This document shows positions 50,584 through 64,000 of a stretch of DNA of 64,000 bases, piece by piece. The DNA comes from Cichorium intybus. Lineage: Eukaryota > Streptophyta > Magnoliopsida > Asterales > Asteraceae. A program made the translations under genes and the position numbers. The stretch lies in contig CM042009.1 in NCBI GenBank assembly GCA_023525715.1, positions 130,130,145 through 130,194,144 on the forward strand. Reading direction: 5' to 3'. Within the stretch, counting starts at the first letter, position 1, and the number at the start of each line of letters is the position of its first letter. The notes below the pieces were generated by a model. That model searched no databases and was not told the origin of the DNA. It saw nothing but the letters and a program-made list of their open reading frames with translations.

Positions 50584-51890
50584 TGTAAATTTAAAAGGTC
50601 TTGCATTTAGCCTTTTTAAGGATTGTGTGAATTTCATAGATTTTCAATCAACTCTAAATAGACATTTTATAAAAAAAATTAAATGAAATAGATAAAATTT
50701 GTGAGTCTTATAAATAAGTTGATTCAAAAGATCATGTTGTGGAGAAATTTTGAGTTTTTTTTAACTTTATGAGTTAGATTCTTAGGTGTCATTAAAAAGC
50801 TCAATAGACAAGTTCTACTATTGTGTATGCTCTTAGAGTTATTTCAATTTATAACTATTTCAATTTGGTGAGATTTTTCAATATCGATCTGGTCATGCGA
50901 TTATAGTCTTGCAAAATGAAAATTGACCCTAGGGGAGAGACGATCTTGACAACATTGGTTTCCTCAATGTCGCATTTTAAAGATATTAATTCAACTGAAT
51001 AACATAAATTAGAAAATCATTAATCAATGCTATAAATCAAGGCTGTTTAGATCAAAAATTTATCCATAATCGTTTTTTATTTTGTTTAAGGTTTGATTTA
51101 TTCAGTTGCACTAATTACTTTAGAGCTTATTTGGGTATGTTTTCAGTTCCTTTTTTCGTCATTCAGTTTAACCGAAGTAAATGAATAAGGAGAAATGTAT
51201 CAAACATGAATATAAGGTACTTAATAATCCTAATATATTAAAAAGGAATACAAAGTGTCAAAAATGTGCTGCTATTGTCTATAAAAAATTGTGGTTAACA
51301 ATGACTCAATATACCGTACCGAAAACACTGTTGTATTAAGGAACATGAGCTATTTATCATTTTGGTTCTACACCTTTTATTATAATTTCCAGCCTCGAGA
51401 AACAATGGTTTCAACTTGGCTATATTTTGGTTTGAGAGTTTAACATATGTTGTTCGAATTTAACTATAAATATAACCAATTAAACCAGAAAACTGACTAA
51501 TTATTCATTTCATTTTTTTGTAGCAGTTAATAATTTTGAAGTTAAAAAACCAATTAGACTTAAGTGAACAAACCAATAACTGATTAAACCGATCGCATAG
51601 CATCCGTAAACATAAATTTAAATCTAATTATCTAATATAATTTTACATGACAAATGATCCATTGATAAATTGAAATAATCTCCTCTTCTATTGAATAATT
51701 GTTTTCTTCTCACAAAGCCTTTTTTAATGATGAAAGAAAAACGATGCATAAAAGAACTTATTTGGTTAACAATCAAAAAATCAAAGGGAAAGAAATGAAA
51801 ACTCACCAAGATACGAGGCTTTATGTGGCTTAATGCGATCAATGATGCTCGATTTCCAACTCACCAAAACTACCCCTTTTAAACCTGATA
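50584..51890. other. Gene-free stretch
   Basis: AT-rich, with no recognisable gene or element. Confidence 0.5.
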
Positions 51891-52102
51891 ATTGTTAATG
51901 AACAACGCGTAAGCAGAAAATGGTTAATGAGCATACACATTACTTACATATTATACCAATCACATGCATAAATATATTTCATTCATTCATTCACATAGTT
52001 CATGAACAACATCACATAATCCTAAAACATATATTGTTGGTACCAACTCCTACGTGCAGGCCGGTTCCCCGAAAGGTCGTCCCTGGTTTCCTCTGTCGCT
52101 GG

Positions 52103-52158
52103 CCTTTCTCCCTATAGGTTGGATGACCAGCCTTTCTCCCTATAGGTTGGATGACCAG
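52103..52158. repeat. 28-bp direct repeat, two copies
   Basis: The unit starts CCTTTCTCCC and ends GGATGACCAG, at 52103-52130 and again at 52131-52158, identical. Confidence 0.95.
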
Positions 52159-53125
52159 CCTGACTAAAACAATTCTTCCCTTGGATTGTTCATGGCCAGT
52201 CAAATTACATGCAACATACATACTACATAGCACATATCACGTTATCTATTTCTCCCACCGGTACTTCATGGACAGCGACATTCACATACATGCATAGTCA
52301 ACATAATATGTAAGTTCGTATAACTCACCTGACCCAATTTTCTGTAAAACAGCTTACAAAATCAATGACGTTTGTTGTTACGAACTTTAATATATTTTCT
52401 TCCATTTTAAAGATGTTTGTTAGCCATCCACTTAGTAAAACATCCATTAAGTTCTTAATAGTATTATGTCTGATTAGAAATGTTAAAATACAGATTGAGA
52501 CATTCTTGATTAATTAAAAAACAAATATTTGAACAAATGATTATAACAACAAACTTCACATAAAATCATACTTCATTTTTAGTGTTTCGCTTTCCTTCAA
52601 AGCTTCAAACTTACACAACCATCAAATATCTTTACCATCTTCTTAAAATATGTCATATATGCCAAAATATATGGTTCATTATGTTTTCAAGCATTAAGAA
52701 CTTAAAAGAGCAATTTCATGAATTTTCTCAATTAAGACGTTTTAGACCATTGGCCAGTGTTATAATCATGAATTTTTAACCGTAACTCCAAATGAGATGA
52801 GCCAATTATTTATAGAAACTATAATCAATTTCTAACAACTTCTATGTGTGGTAATTTTCTCTAATTCGGCTTAAAGGTTTCACAAAACAACCTACAAGAA
52901 CATGGAGGTTTGCTGTTACGAAAGTTCATGTGCATCTGTTGTGTATCTCATGTTTGGAGAACAACAACACATGATGGTGTTGTGGTGGTTTCATGGTGAT
53001 GTCATTGTGAAGAATGGTAGTTGAGAAACAAGAAAATTGAAGAGCACATACCTATCTTTCACATTCTCTTCAACTTGCTCTCCTTCCTTACAGCAACAAC
53101 ACTCTCTTGCTAACGTTATTCTCCT

Positions 53126-53134
53126 CGATTTATC

Positions 53135-53171
<37 letters not shown>

Positions 53172-53172
53172 T
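53126..53172. repeat. (TATC)n microsatellite
   Basis: About eleven tetranucleotide units with one change near the right end. Confidence 0.9.
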
Positions 53173-53513
53173 TATCTCTATCTCACTATCTCTTGACTCT
53201 CTAGCCTCTTCCTCCATTACTATCTATGCTTGGAAAAAGAAATAGGGGTAAGGAAGATGATTATTGTAGCTCAAATGTAACATATATTGTTTTTAAGATG
53301 AGTTACGGGGTTTTAAAGGAGAGACCTTTCCTTTCCCCTCCTAAAACCGATGGTTACATGCAAACCCTAGAAAAATTAGATTTCCAACCCTCTAAATTTC
53401 CATGATGATAAGAACAACCCCTCCAACTCATATGTCTAGCATTTTAAGTTTCCAAATGGTCCATTAAGTCACTCAAATTAATTATACAATCTTTTTAAGT
53501 TATTAACTCCTTC

Positions 53514-53514
53514 C

Positions 53515-53574
<60 letters not shown>

Positions 53575-53575
53575 C
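53514..53575. repeat. (TTA)n microsatellite
   Basis: About 20 trinucleotide units, followed by TCA units. Confidence 0.9.
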
Positions 53576-53941
53576 ATCATCATCTTCATATTATATAACA
53601 ATTTATTTAATCATTTTTTCCTAAGTAATATTTATTTTCCAAGTCAGTATAAATAACCATGTACATTAAATCAGTAGGATTTAAGAATTTGTTGTGATAA
53701 TAAAGCTTAAAACATCATATAATGGGGTTTTGTATATATTTTGACTATGCTTTTAGTGTGTGTTAAGTATAAAAGGGGTTTTGAGCTTTGGGCATATGTA
53801 GTTCTATAAAACTAAAATATATAAAGAATAAAATACATATTTTAAAGTTTGGGTTATTCTGAGAAGGAAATTTGACTCAAAAATATAATTTTTACAAAAT
53901 GGGTTTTATAACATATTATGGGTAATATATTATACATTGAG

Positions 53942-57007
<3,066 letters not shown>

Positions 57008-57202
57008 GGCTGGGGGGAGCAGCTCGCTCTCCCCCTCGCCATCTTGATCGCCATCTCCTCGCCATCCATCGCCAAGCTGCACCCTGTCGTCTCGCCTTCG
57101 CCTTTCGCCAAAGCCATCTCGTCCAATTCCCAGCGAGCTCGCCTTCACCTCCAACGTGGTTGGGTTTAGCGAGGGAAGTGGCTCGCCACTGCTCCCCCAG
57201 CC
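57008..57202. mobile_element. Tourist-like (PIF/Harbinger) MITE
   Basis: Inverted ends GGCTGGGGGGAGCAG and CTGCTCCCCCAGCC, flanked by TTA on both sides (57005-57007 and 57203-57205), the usual PIF/Harbinger target. The 195-bp interior is GC-rich with CTCGCC repeats. Confidence 0.8.
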
Positions 57203-57205
57203 TTA

Positions 57206-57739
57206 GTATGAAAAACTATATTCGAAATTACGTAGCATAATACATGCCATTATGAGCCAATTATTAATTTAAGTGCTAATTTGTCAAGAATATTGTGACC
57301 AAAGTGACAAAATTTCAAGATAGGACACCGCAACCTAAATTTAGATACAAATACCGAGTCTTTATTGGTTGGAAATGAGTTAAATGATGCAGCAAACTAA
57401 AAGATTAGGTTAAGGAGGTGCATTTCAAATATAGAAGGCATGTGACATATAAGCGTCATTTAGGCTTACCATATAATATTGTCGTTTCATGTGTTTAGGA
57501 GTGGTGTCTCAATATATATCTTTTTTTTGGAAGAATTTCGTATATACGATTATTAAATATCAAAATATTATATTTGTATAAATTATTTTTTAAATATTAT
57601 ATTTATTTTTTATAAACTTTCAAAATATCATATTCCTAATTTTTAAATATCATATTTTCTAAATATCATATCTACCCTTTATAAACTTTCAAAATATCAC
57701 ATTTTATCAAATTATTATTTTCAACACTTAATAATAAAA
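57206..57739. other. Gene-free AT-rich stretch
   Basis: Contains short repeats of 'aaatatcatat' (57590-57700) and nothing coding. Confidence 0.5.
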
Positions 57740-58732
57740 CGAGTGGGTCCCCGTGCTCCGCACGGGTTCCTTTTCTTCTCTTATAAATTTGAGCGAGTGT
57801 TTAAGGTGAAAACGTTTGGGGCCGATCGGTTTAAGTCCTTCGGTTGTCGTTTTCCTCTCGATCGGATTCTTTTGGGGTTTTCGTTCTTGGGTTTTTTTTT
57901 TCTTCCACGTTTCGTTCTTGGGGTTTTGAAGCAATCCCAGAAGTGACGTCCCAGCCACCATAAGGAGATTATATATAAAAAGTAGACCTCAGATAACATC
58001 ATTTCATAGAAATATGTTGGTATTATGGATAAAAAATAAAGTACATTGTCTATTTTAATAGAAAGAGTAAAGTACATTGCTATTCCTTACACTTAACTTA
58101 CTTTTTGAAATATGGTGAATGAAGTCTTCAAAAGTTATCAAGAACAACACCGTAGTTGTTCATTGTATTTGTTCGATTTGTTGATAATTTTGTTTCGACA
58201 ATCCATTTTACAAGAGTTTCAACCTAATGAATCACAAATAAGAGAAATCCATTTCTATTTTTTTCCTTAATAGCATTGTACTTTGGTTTTTTTTAAATGA
58301 CATTGTACTGTGGTAAATCCGTCAAACACTAGATTTACCAATGTACTTTGGTATTTCAAAACAAAAACCCAAAGTACATTGCTATTATGGAAACAATTTG
58401 GAAAAACAAATTTTTTTGACATATATATTTTTTTATCCTTAATGACATTGCACTCTAGGTTTTTGTTCTAAAATACCATTATACATTGGTAAATCTTTTA
58501 AAAACAGATTAGCCAATGTACTTTGGTATTTTTTACAAATACCCAAATTGCATTGCTATCCATTTTAGGCACCACCATGATGTTATTAATAAGAAAATTA
58601 AAGATTATTGATTAGAATAAATAGATTACTCATTTGCAACCAATGCCGGAGTGGAATGCAATTGGATGCCAATCCCAGAATGGAATGGAATTGGATTCCA
58701 ATTCCGGCATGCAATGGAACTGGAAAAAAGAA

Positions 58733-58882
58733 ATTACCATCTAAAACAGCATTGCCAACATCGGTTGCTTCAGCACGAGTTGCTCTTAAATTGTCAGTCA
58801 TGCTGTCAACCAGACGTGTAACCACAGCTGGGTTACCAGCGATGTTACACTTATAAAGAGCTGCTTTCTGGAATAAAAACAC
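58733..58882 (-). pseudogene. Pyruvate kinase exon fragment
   Basis: After an acceptor (TTTTTGCAG) the - strand reads [20 protein letters not shown] and then [21 protein letters not shown]. This matches the barrel region of plant cytosolic pyruvate kinase, where [17 protein letters not shown] is the family pattern. One exon piece only. The homology stops at VLDG, and the next residues diverge. Confidence 0.85.
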
Positions 58883-58962
58883 CTGCAAAAATAATAAAAA
58901 AAAAGATTAATTTTTCCTTACATCTCATTTTTTATGAAAAACAATAAATACAAAAGACAAAG

Positions 58963-59066
<104 letters not shown>

Positions 59067-59625
59067 GAGTAATATCATTGAAGATTGCAGAAATAAAAGA
59101 TGCTTAAGTTATAGTTTTTATTTCACTTAAGTGTTAAATGTAACAAATAGCAACGTACTTTCATTGAATTGTTAATTTTAGCATCGTACTTTCATTACAA
59201 CATTTTACTTTGAAAAATCTACCAAGTTATATCAATGTCATTCAAATACAAAGCAAATTTCATTGTCATCATAGTATAATGTCTTATTTAGGAAAAATAA
59301 AAAAGTAAAATGCAAAGAAATGGAAGTAGGATGGTATAATATACATGTAAACTAAACTACGATGCTATTTATTTGGAGAAAATCTAAACGGATCTTTCTA
59401 CTCAACAGTGCAAAGGTGGTAACCCAAAGGAGAAAAAAACTCTCTCTTTTCAGATTTGGAAACTATAGAGACCACCGATGCAAGATTTTCAAAAGTAGGA
59501 CTAAAACTGTAATTTGGTATAAACTAAAGGGACCAAAACTGTAAGATACTCTAAAAATGTTCAATTTTGGAATAAAATTGTGACCTTTAGTGCATTTTGA
59601 ATAATATGAAGTCTGAACACCTATT

Positions 59626-60300
59626 TTCTGGTCAAAACTAGCCGTCTGCAATTTGTCCAACTCTTTAGATGCATAAAGAAGAGCAACACCGCCACCTGGC
59701 ACTATTCCTTCTTCAACAACTGTCTTTGTAGCATTTAAAGCATCTATAACTCTATCTTTCTTTTCACCAACTTCAGTGTCACTTGCTCCTCCAATCTTTT
59801 AAAATTATTACAAATTTCCCATTATTTCAAAGTTGAAAAAAACATTTTTTATTATTAAAACATGTAAAAAAGGACAGACCTTTAGTACAGTAATACCACC
59901 AGAAAGCTTGGCTAACCTTTCTTGCAACTTCTCTTTGTTATAATCAGATGTGCTAGATTCAATTGCTGACCTTATCTGTTAAAAATATAAAATGATTTTA
60001 TTTATTTAATTGGATTACGTTTATGTGATCATGAACATTTTTTAGAAAATTAATAATGGAGTACCTGTTTGCGTCTTTCTTTTATAGATTTATTATCACC
60101 AGCACCATCAAGAACAATTGTGTCATTTTTGGAGACAGTGACCCACATCAAGAATCACCATTGGTTAATTATACACCAAACCCATAAATCAATAATTCAT
60201 TTTTTAATGATTTAAGTAATATAAAAAACCTTTTCAAAAGAGCCAAGCATTTCCAACTCCACGTTGTCGAGATTCATACCAAGTTCTTCCGTTACAAGCT
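59626..60300 (-). pseudogene. Mitochondrial chaperonin Hsp60 (CPN60) gene fragment, four exons
   Basis: Exons at about 60300-60231 (EELGMNLDNVELEMLGSFEK), 60145-60065 (VTVSKNDTIVLDGAGD), 59976-59879 ([20 protein letters not shown], then [12 protein letters not shown]) and 59797-59626 ([20 protein letters not shown], then [20 protein letters not shown]). These match the middle of plant mitochondrial Hsp60 with intron positions kept. The N- and C-terminal thirds are missing, so it is a captured fragment. Sequence conservation is high, so the capture may be recent. Confidence 0.9.
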
Positions 60301-63122
60301 GCAGGTTAAATGAAAAGAACCATATTAAAAGATCTATCATATGGTCATAAATATAGCAACAAACATTAGTTTATTTACTTATTATAGCATCCTTTTTTCT
60401 ATTTACAGCATTGCACTTTAAGTCTTCTTCTTATTAAGGCGTTGTACTTTGGAAAGACTATCCAATTAAACATTGTACTCCCATTTTTTTCGTATTAGGT
60501 ATTGTAATTTGAGAATCTTGTCTAATTATAGAAAAGACACCATGTGTACTTGTATCACTTGGTGTCACGCTCCATGTGTCCTACTGTGCATGCAATTCTC
60601 AGCTCTGTACCAAACAAAATCAGATGAAAAAACTCAGTTTGCCAAAAAAAAAAGAAACTAACTTTAATGTTTCACCACCAAAAATAGCTGCCAAAAATAA
60701 GCCATCAGGTTTCAATGCTAATCTACTCTGTGAAACATATATAGGAAGTATTACTCTCAAAGGCATGAATTGATTTAGCTTCCTTCCTATCTCATACACA
60801 AACAAACAACAGCCCTAAACTTTAGCACATATGTTGAAAATCGTAAAGTAAAATACTAAAACCAACCTCATTTCTGCCCATATATAAATATGAGCAAAAT
60901 TCAGATAAATATTATGGTAAATATCCTAAAGTTGGGAGGCGAAGATGAACATTATATACAACAAAAGTAAGAACAACCCCTAAATGGTTTGATTTCAATA
61001 ACATAAATGTGAAGACTCCCTTTCCAGATGCCCTTGCTCGCAAAATTTTTGGTGCATTTGATTTTTTTGTCTACTCTATAATGACGAAACTTTATAAAAA
61101 TATAGAAATCTGGTACCAAAGTGTTATGAATCGGTGTAACCGGTTCCGGTTACAACATTCCAAGAGCAGCCATTTTTAATTTGGGGTTCGATTTTCATTC
61201 TGGACTATTAAGCGGGATCCTTGCAATGTTCACCCCTGATAACAATCCTAAAATCATCAATTATATTAACATTTATTAAAAACATCTTAAAACTTCAACC
61301 CAATAATAGCGCAGGCATTCAATAAGGTATAATAAAATCCTTTACGAAGATAAATCACATTTCAATGCCTACACACCATTCAAACCATGTCGAGATAATA
61401 TTTATAAAATTATTGATGAGGAAATATTAAGGAAATGATTCTACAAATTAATGGAGTACATTCAATAATTTTACTTTTGAAAATGGTTGAATCATGGAAA
61501 ACCAATCAAACGAAATAAGATACGTAAAATTGAAACCCATCAAATTTAACCTTGAAAAAGAAAATTTATTGGAATCTTAATCATAATAAAACGAAAATAA
61601 ATGGAAAACATCATACCAATTTTGTAGCCGTGTCCAAAACTACAGTGTTCGCTTATATTTCTTCCCATCTGTTCATGAGAACTTTGAACATAGTCCAACA
61701 GAAACTATTAGTTAAGGATATGTAAATAAAGAACATATAATAACCAAGAATTTTGAATCAAAATAGGTATATAACAACCTTCGGTCATAAGTCATAAGAT
61801 GCCACAATCTCACCACCATTAACAACAAAGAGCGTATTCCAAACTATAATAGCGGTAGTTGAGAACTGAAAATGAAAGGTTCAACTTGCTAAAACCATAT
61901 TCTAAACTACAAAATGTGACAGTAAATGAAACAAAAAAATCATAATACAGTAACTATTATTTATCTTCACTATATATGGTTGTTGAACTTCCTAACTGCA
62001 ACATATAGTAAAAGTTTCATGTTTATTGAAACCTGAAAAAACATATCTCAAAAGAAGTTTGTCGGTGTAGTAATGATGAAACTGAGATTCAAGAAATCAA
62101 TCAGAAACGCACATTCAAGATAAAGAAAAAAATTTTATTGCAAGATTTAAAGAACCATATACCAGGAAATACAAATCAAACCCAAATGGAAACCAAATCA
62201 TATACAAATGAAACCATAGAACCAAATACCTATGTTGGAGTGAGAGAAGACGAAAATCTCAAATCAAGCCGAAATAAAATCAACATCGAAATCAAACCCA
62301 ACCTTTGTCTCTTTGCCGGCATACCGAGGCACACGGTACCAAAACTGGACCTTTGGGATCCAATTTCAGGAAATTGATGAAGAAATCGATAACCGTATAC
62401 GACGTAACAATTTCAGGACCTGAAAATAAAAAAGAAATCAGAAATAAATCCAAGAAATTAATTCGGAAAAAACACTTTACACGACAGTCATAGCCATCAT
62501 CTACCGCAGTCTTCATCCACAGATCTGACAAACATCGACTCGGTTGTTCAGTGAAGTAAGTATAACGCGACGAAGAGGTCGATTCGGTGGACACACCCCC
62601 ACCCCGCGTACCTGCAATCGAATTAGAGGTGCAAGAAATCAGAAGAAGAAAACGAAATCGAAACCCATTGAAAATGAAATCAAATTCTTAAAGAAGGTAG
62701 TGTTGTGGTTCGTAGGGTGTGTGGGTGTGCCGCCATTGAACAACGATTTCTTGCACCTAATTGCCAGAAGCGAACGGCACCGATTGCGAGATTGAGGGTG
62801 TGTGGGTGTGGGGTAAGGAGCACAAATAAGAAACACGACCGACAAAATAAAGCGAGGAAAGAGGGTCGATAGCCTGATTTCTTGCCTGGTTAGTGTTCTT
62901 CACTCCACCTAATCCATGGCGGTGTAGCATGGCGGAGAAGGAGACGCAAAATCCAGGAAGAGATGCACCGTCCAAAAAAGAAAAGAATGGTTTATCTGAA
63001 AACGTGTATGGGGCGGCGAAGAAGCAAACCGGATCCACATGACCCGGAGGAAGATCCGCGAGTCACAACTGGAAAAAAAACGTAACACGGACCACATAAA
63101 ATTACGCAATTTAATTATAAGA

Positions 63123-63563
63123 TAAATTATAAAAATAGTCTCATAAGAACGCGTTGCACACATCATATTGAAAGAAAATATAATAATATACAATTATAAA
63201 TCTGTCACAATGAATTCCCACTAATTCATATAAACAGACAGAATGACATCTACAAACTAATAATATGATATCTCATAGAAAAGTATTCAACTTGAATATA
63301 TTGACAAGTGAAGAAGTTTTTGACTAAAATAATGTGTTTTAGAAAAATATTTACCAAATAGATGTAGAATCAAATTTTTATATTTTCCTAATAATTCTAT
63401 TTTACTGTTTTTAAATATATTTATTTTGATTTGTATTGCGAATACTATGTGGTAAAAAAAAATTTAAAACATACATTTGATAAAAAATTTCACCATAGTT
63501 GATTGTTGCACTTTCTATATATTATTACTACAATTGCAATTAGAATAAAATAAAAGGAAAATG
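63123..63563. other. Gene-free AT-rich stretch
   Basis: No gene or recognisable repeat was seen. Confidence 0.5.
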
Positions 63564-64000
63564 ACTTATAAGGGTAATTATGTTTCAAAACTATTCAAAA
63601 AATACCATCCAAGTTTGGTCTGTTCAAAAAACATCATCCAAGTAAGGCCTTTGTACAAAAAACACCATCCAAGTAAGGCTTTTGTACAAAAAACACCAAC
63701 GAACTACATGTTTTGTTCAAATTTTACCTGATGGTAACCGGCTCTTGCAGGTTAAATGATGACTTGGCCTAATATTTAGTGACATGGCATAATAACAGAT
63801 GAACAGTTTAACCTGCAAGAACCGGTTAACATCGGGTAAAATTTAAACAAAACATGTAGTTCGTTGGTGTTTTTTGTACAAAGGTCTTACTTGGATGGTG
63901 TTTTTTTGTACAAAGGCTTTACTTGGATGGTGTTTTTTGAACAAACCAAACTTAGATGATGTTTTTTGAACATTTTTGAAACATAATTACCCTTATAAGT
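63564..64000. mobile_element. Large inverted-repeat (foldback) element at the window edge
   Basis: ACTTATAAGGGTAATTATG at 63564 is mirrored by CATAATTACCCTTATAAGT ending at 64000. The two arms of about 200 bp are nearly complementary and contain tandem 'aaaaaacaccatccaagtaa' units. The unique centre is at about 63770-63800. It is a MITE/foldback type with no coding capacity. The right flank is outside the window, so the target duplication cannot be checked. Confidence 0.8.

Larger units (their letters stand above)
51890..53470. mobile_element. Possible decayed LTR
   Basis: Style and content (a CG-rich block at 52040-52160, an 'aactcacctgacc' phrase, CT-rich runs, no open frame) resemble the gypsy LTRs elsewhere in the window. 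Neither end nor a target duplication can be placed. Confidence 0.3.

Noticed and set aside
62138..63193. Short open frames near the right end of the second Helitron
   Set aside because: They overlap each other on both strands and have no recognisable family. They may be captured sequence, but I cannot support a gene.

Overview
The window is plant nuclear DNA. It is AT-rich, has many-exon genes with GT-AG introns, long (TA)n microsatellites, nested LTR retrotransposons, Helitrons and MITEs. The proteins are eudicot-like; the retroelement types suggest a composite-family (Asteraceae) genome, but that is an inference. Two intact host genes stand out. On the + strand (28312-34829) lies a 20-exon chromomethylase of the CMT3 type. 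On the - strand (43199-37041) lies a 23-exon kinesin of the KIN-7 class. I could join every exon of both in one reading frame. They are convergent, with a truncated LINE between their 3' ends.

Left part (1-23512) is a nest of retrotransposons, all on the - strand where oriented. A decayed Ty3/gypsy element (internal part 1-3166, PBS 3169-3180, LTR from 3184) was split inside its LTR by a young Ty1/copia element (3838-14066). That copia element has near-identical 1118-bp LTRs, a 5-bp target duplication (ATAGT) and one 2075-codon gag-pol frame broken by five in-frame stops. The rest of the gypsy LTR (14072 to about 16035) abuts a second, decayed copia element (about 16036-23512), itself split by a 2730-bp solo LTR (17882-20611, target duplication GGGGC).

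23756-28002 is a Helitron-like element carrying exon fragments of at least four unrelated genes: a multicopper oxidase-like (SKS) protein, galactokinase, importin-9 and a DnaJ protein. It ends about 310 bp upstream of the chromomethylase start. A second Helitron of the same family, on the - strand (63122-57740), carries fragments of pyruvate kinase and mitochondrial Hsp60. The two share a similar 5' end and nearly the same 3' hairpin.

Inside intron 5 of the chromomethylase is a 539-bp hAT-type MITE whose 8-bp target duplication (AACAGGTG) contains the intron's 3' splice site. The acceptor is therefore duplicated, and use of the upstream copy would give an immediate stop codon. I regard this as the most interesting observation here.

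The right part (43200-64000) is mostly gene-poor. It holds copia fragments, a solo gypsy-type LTR (48037-50026, target duplication CTTTT), simple repeats, a Tourist-like MITE (57008-57202), the second Helitron and a large inverted-repeat element at the right edge (63564-64000). No RNA genes or CRISPR arrays were seen.
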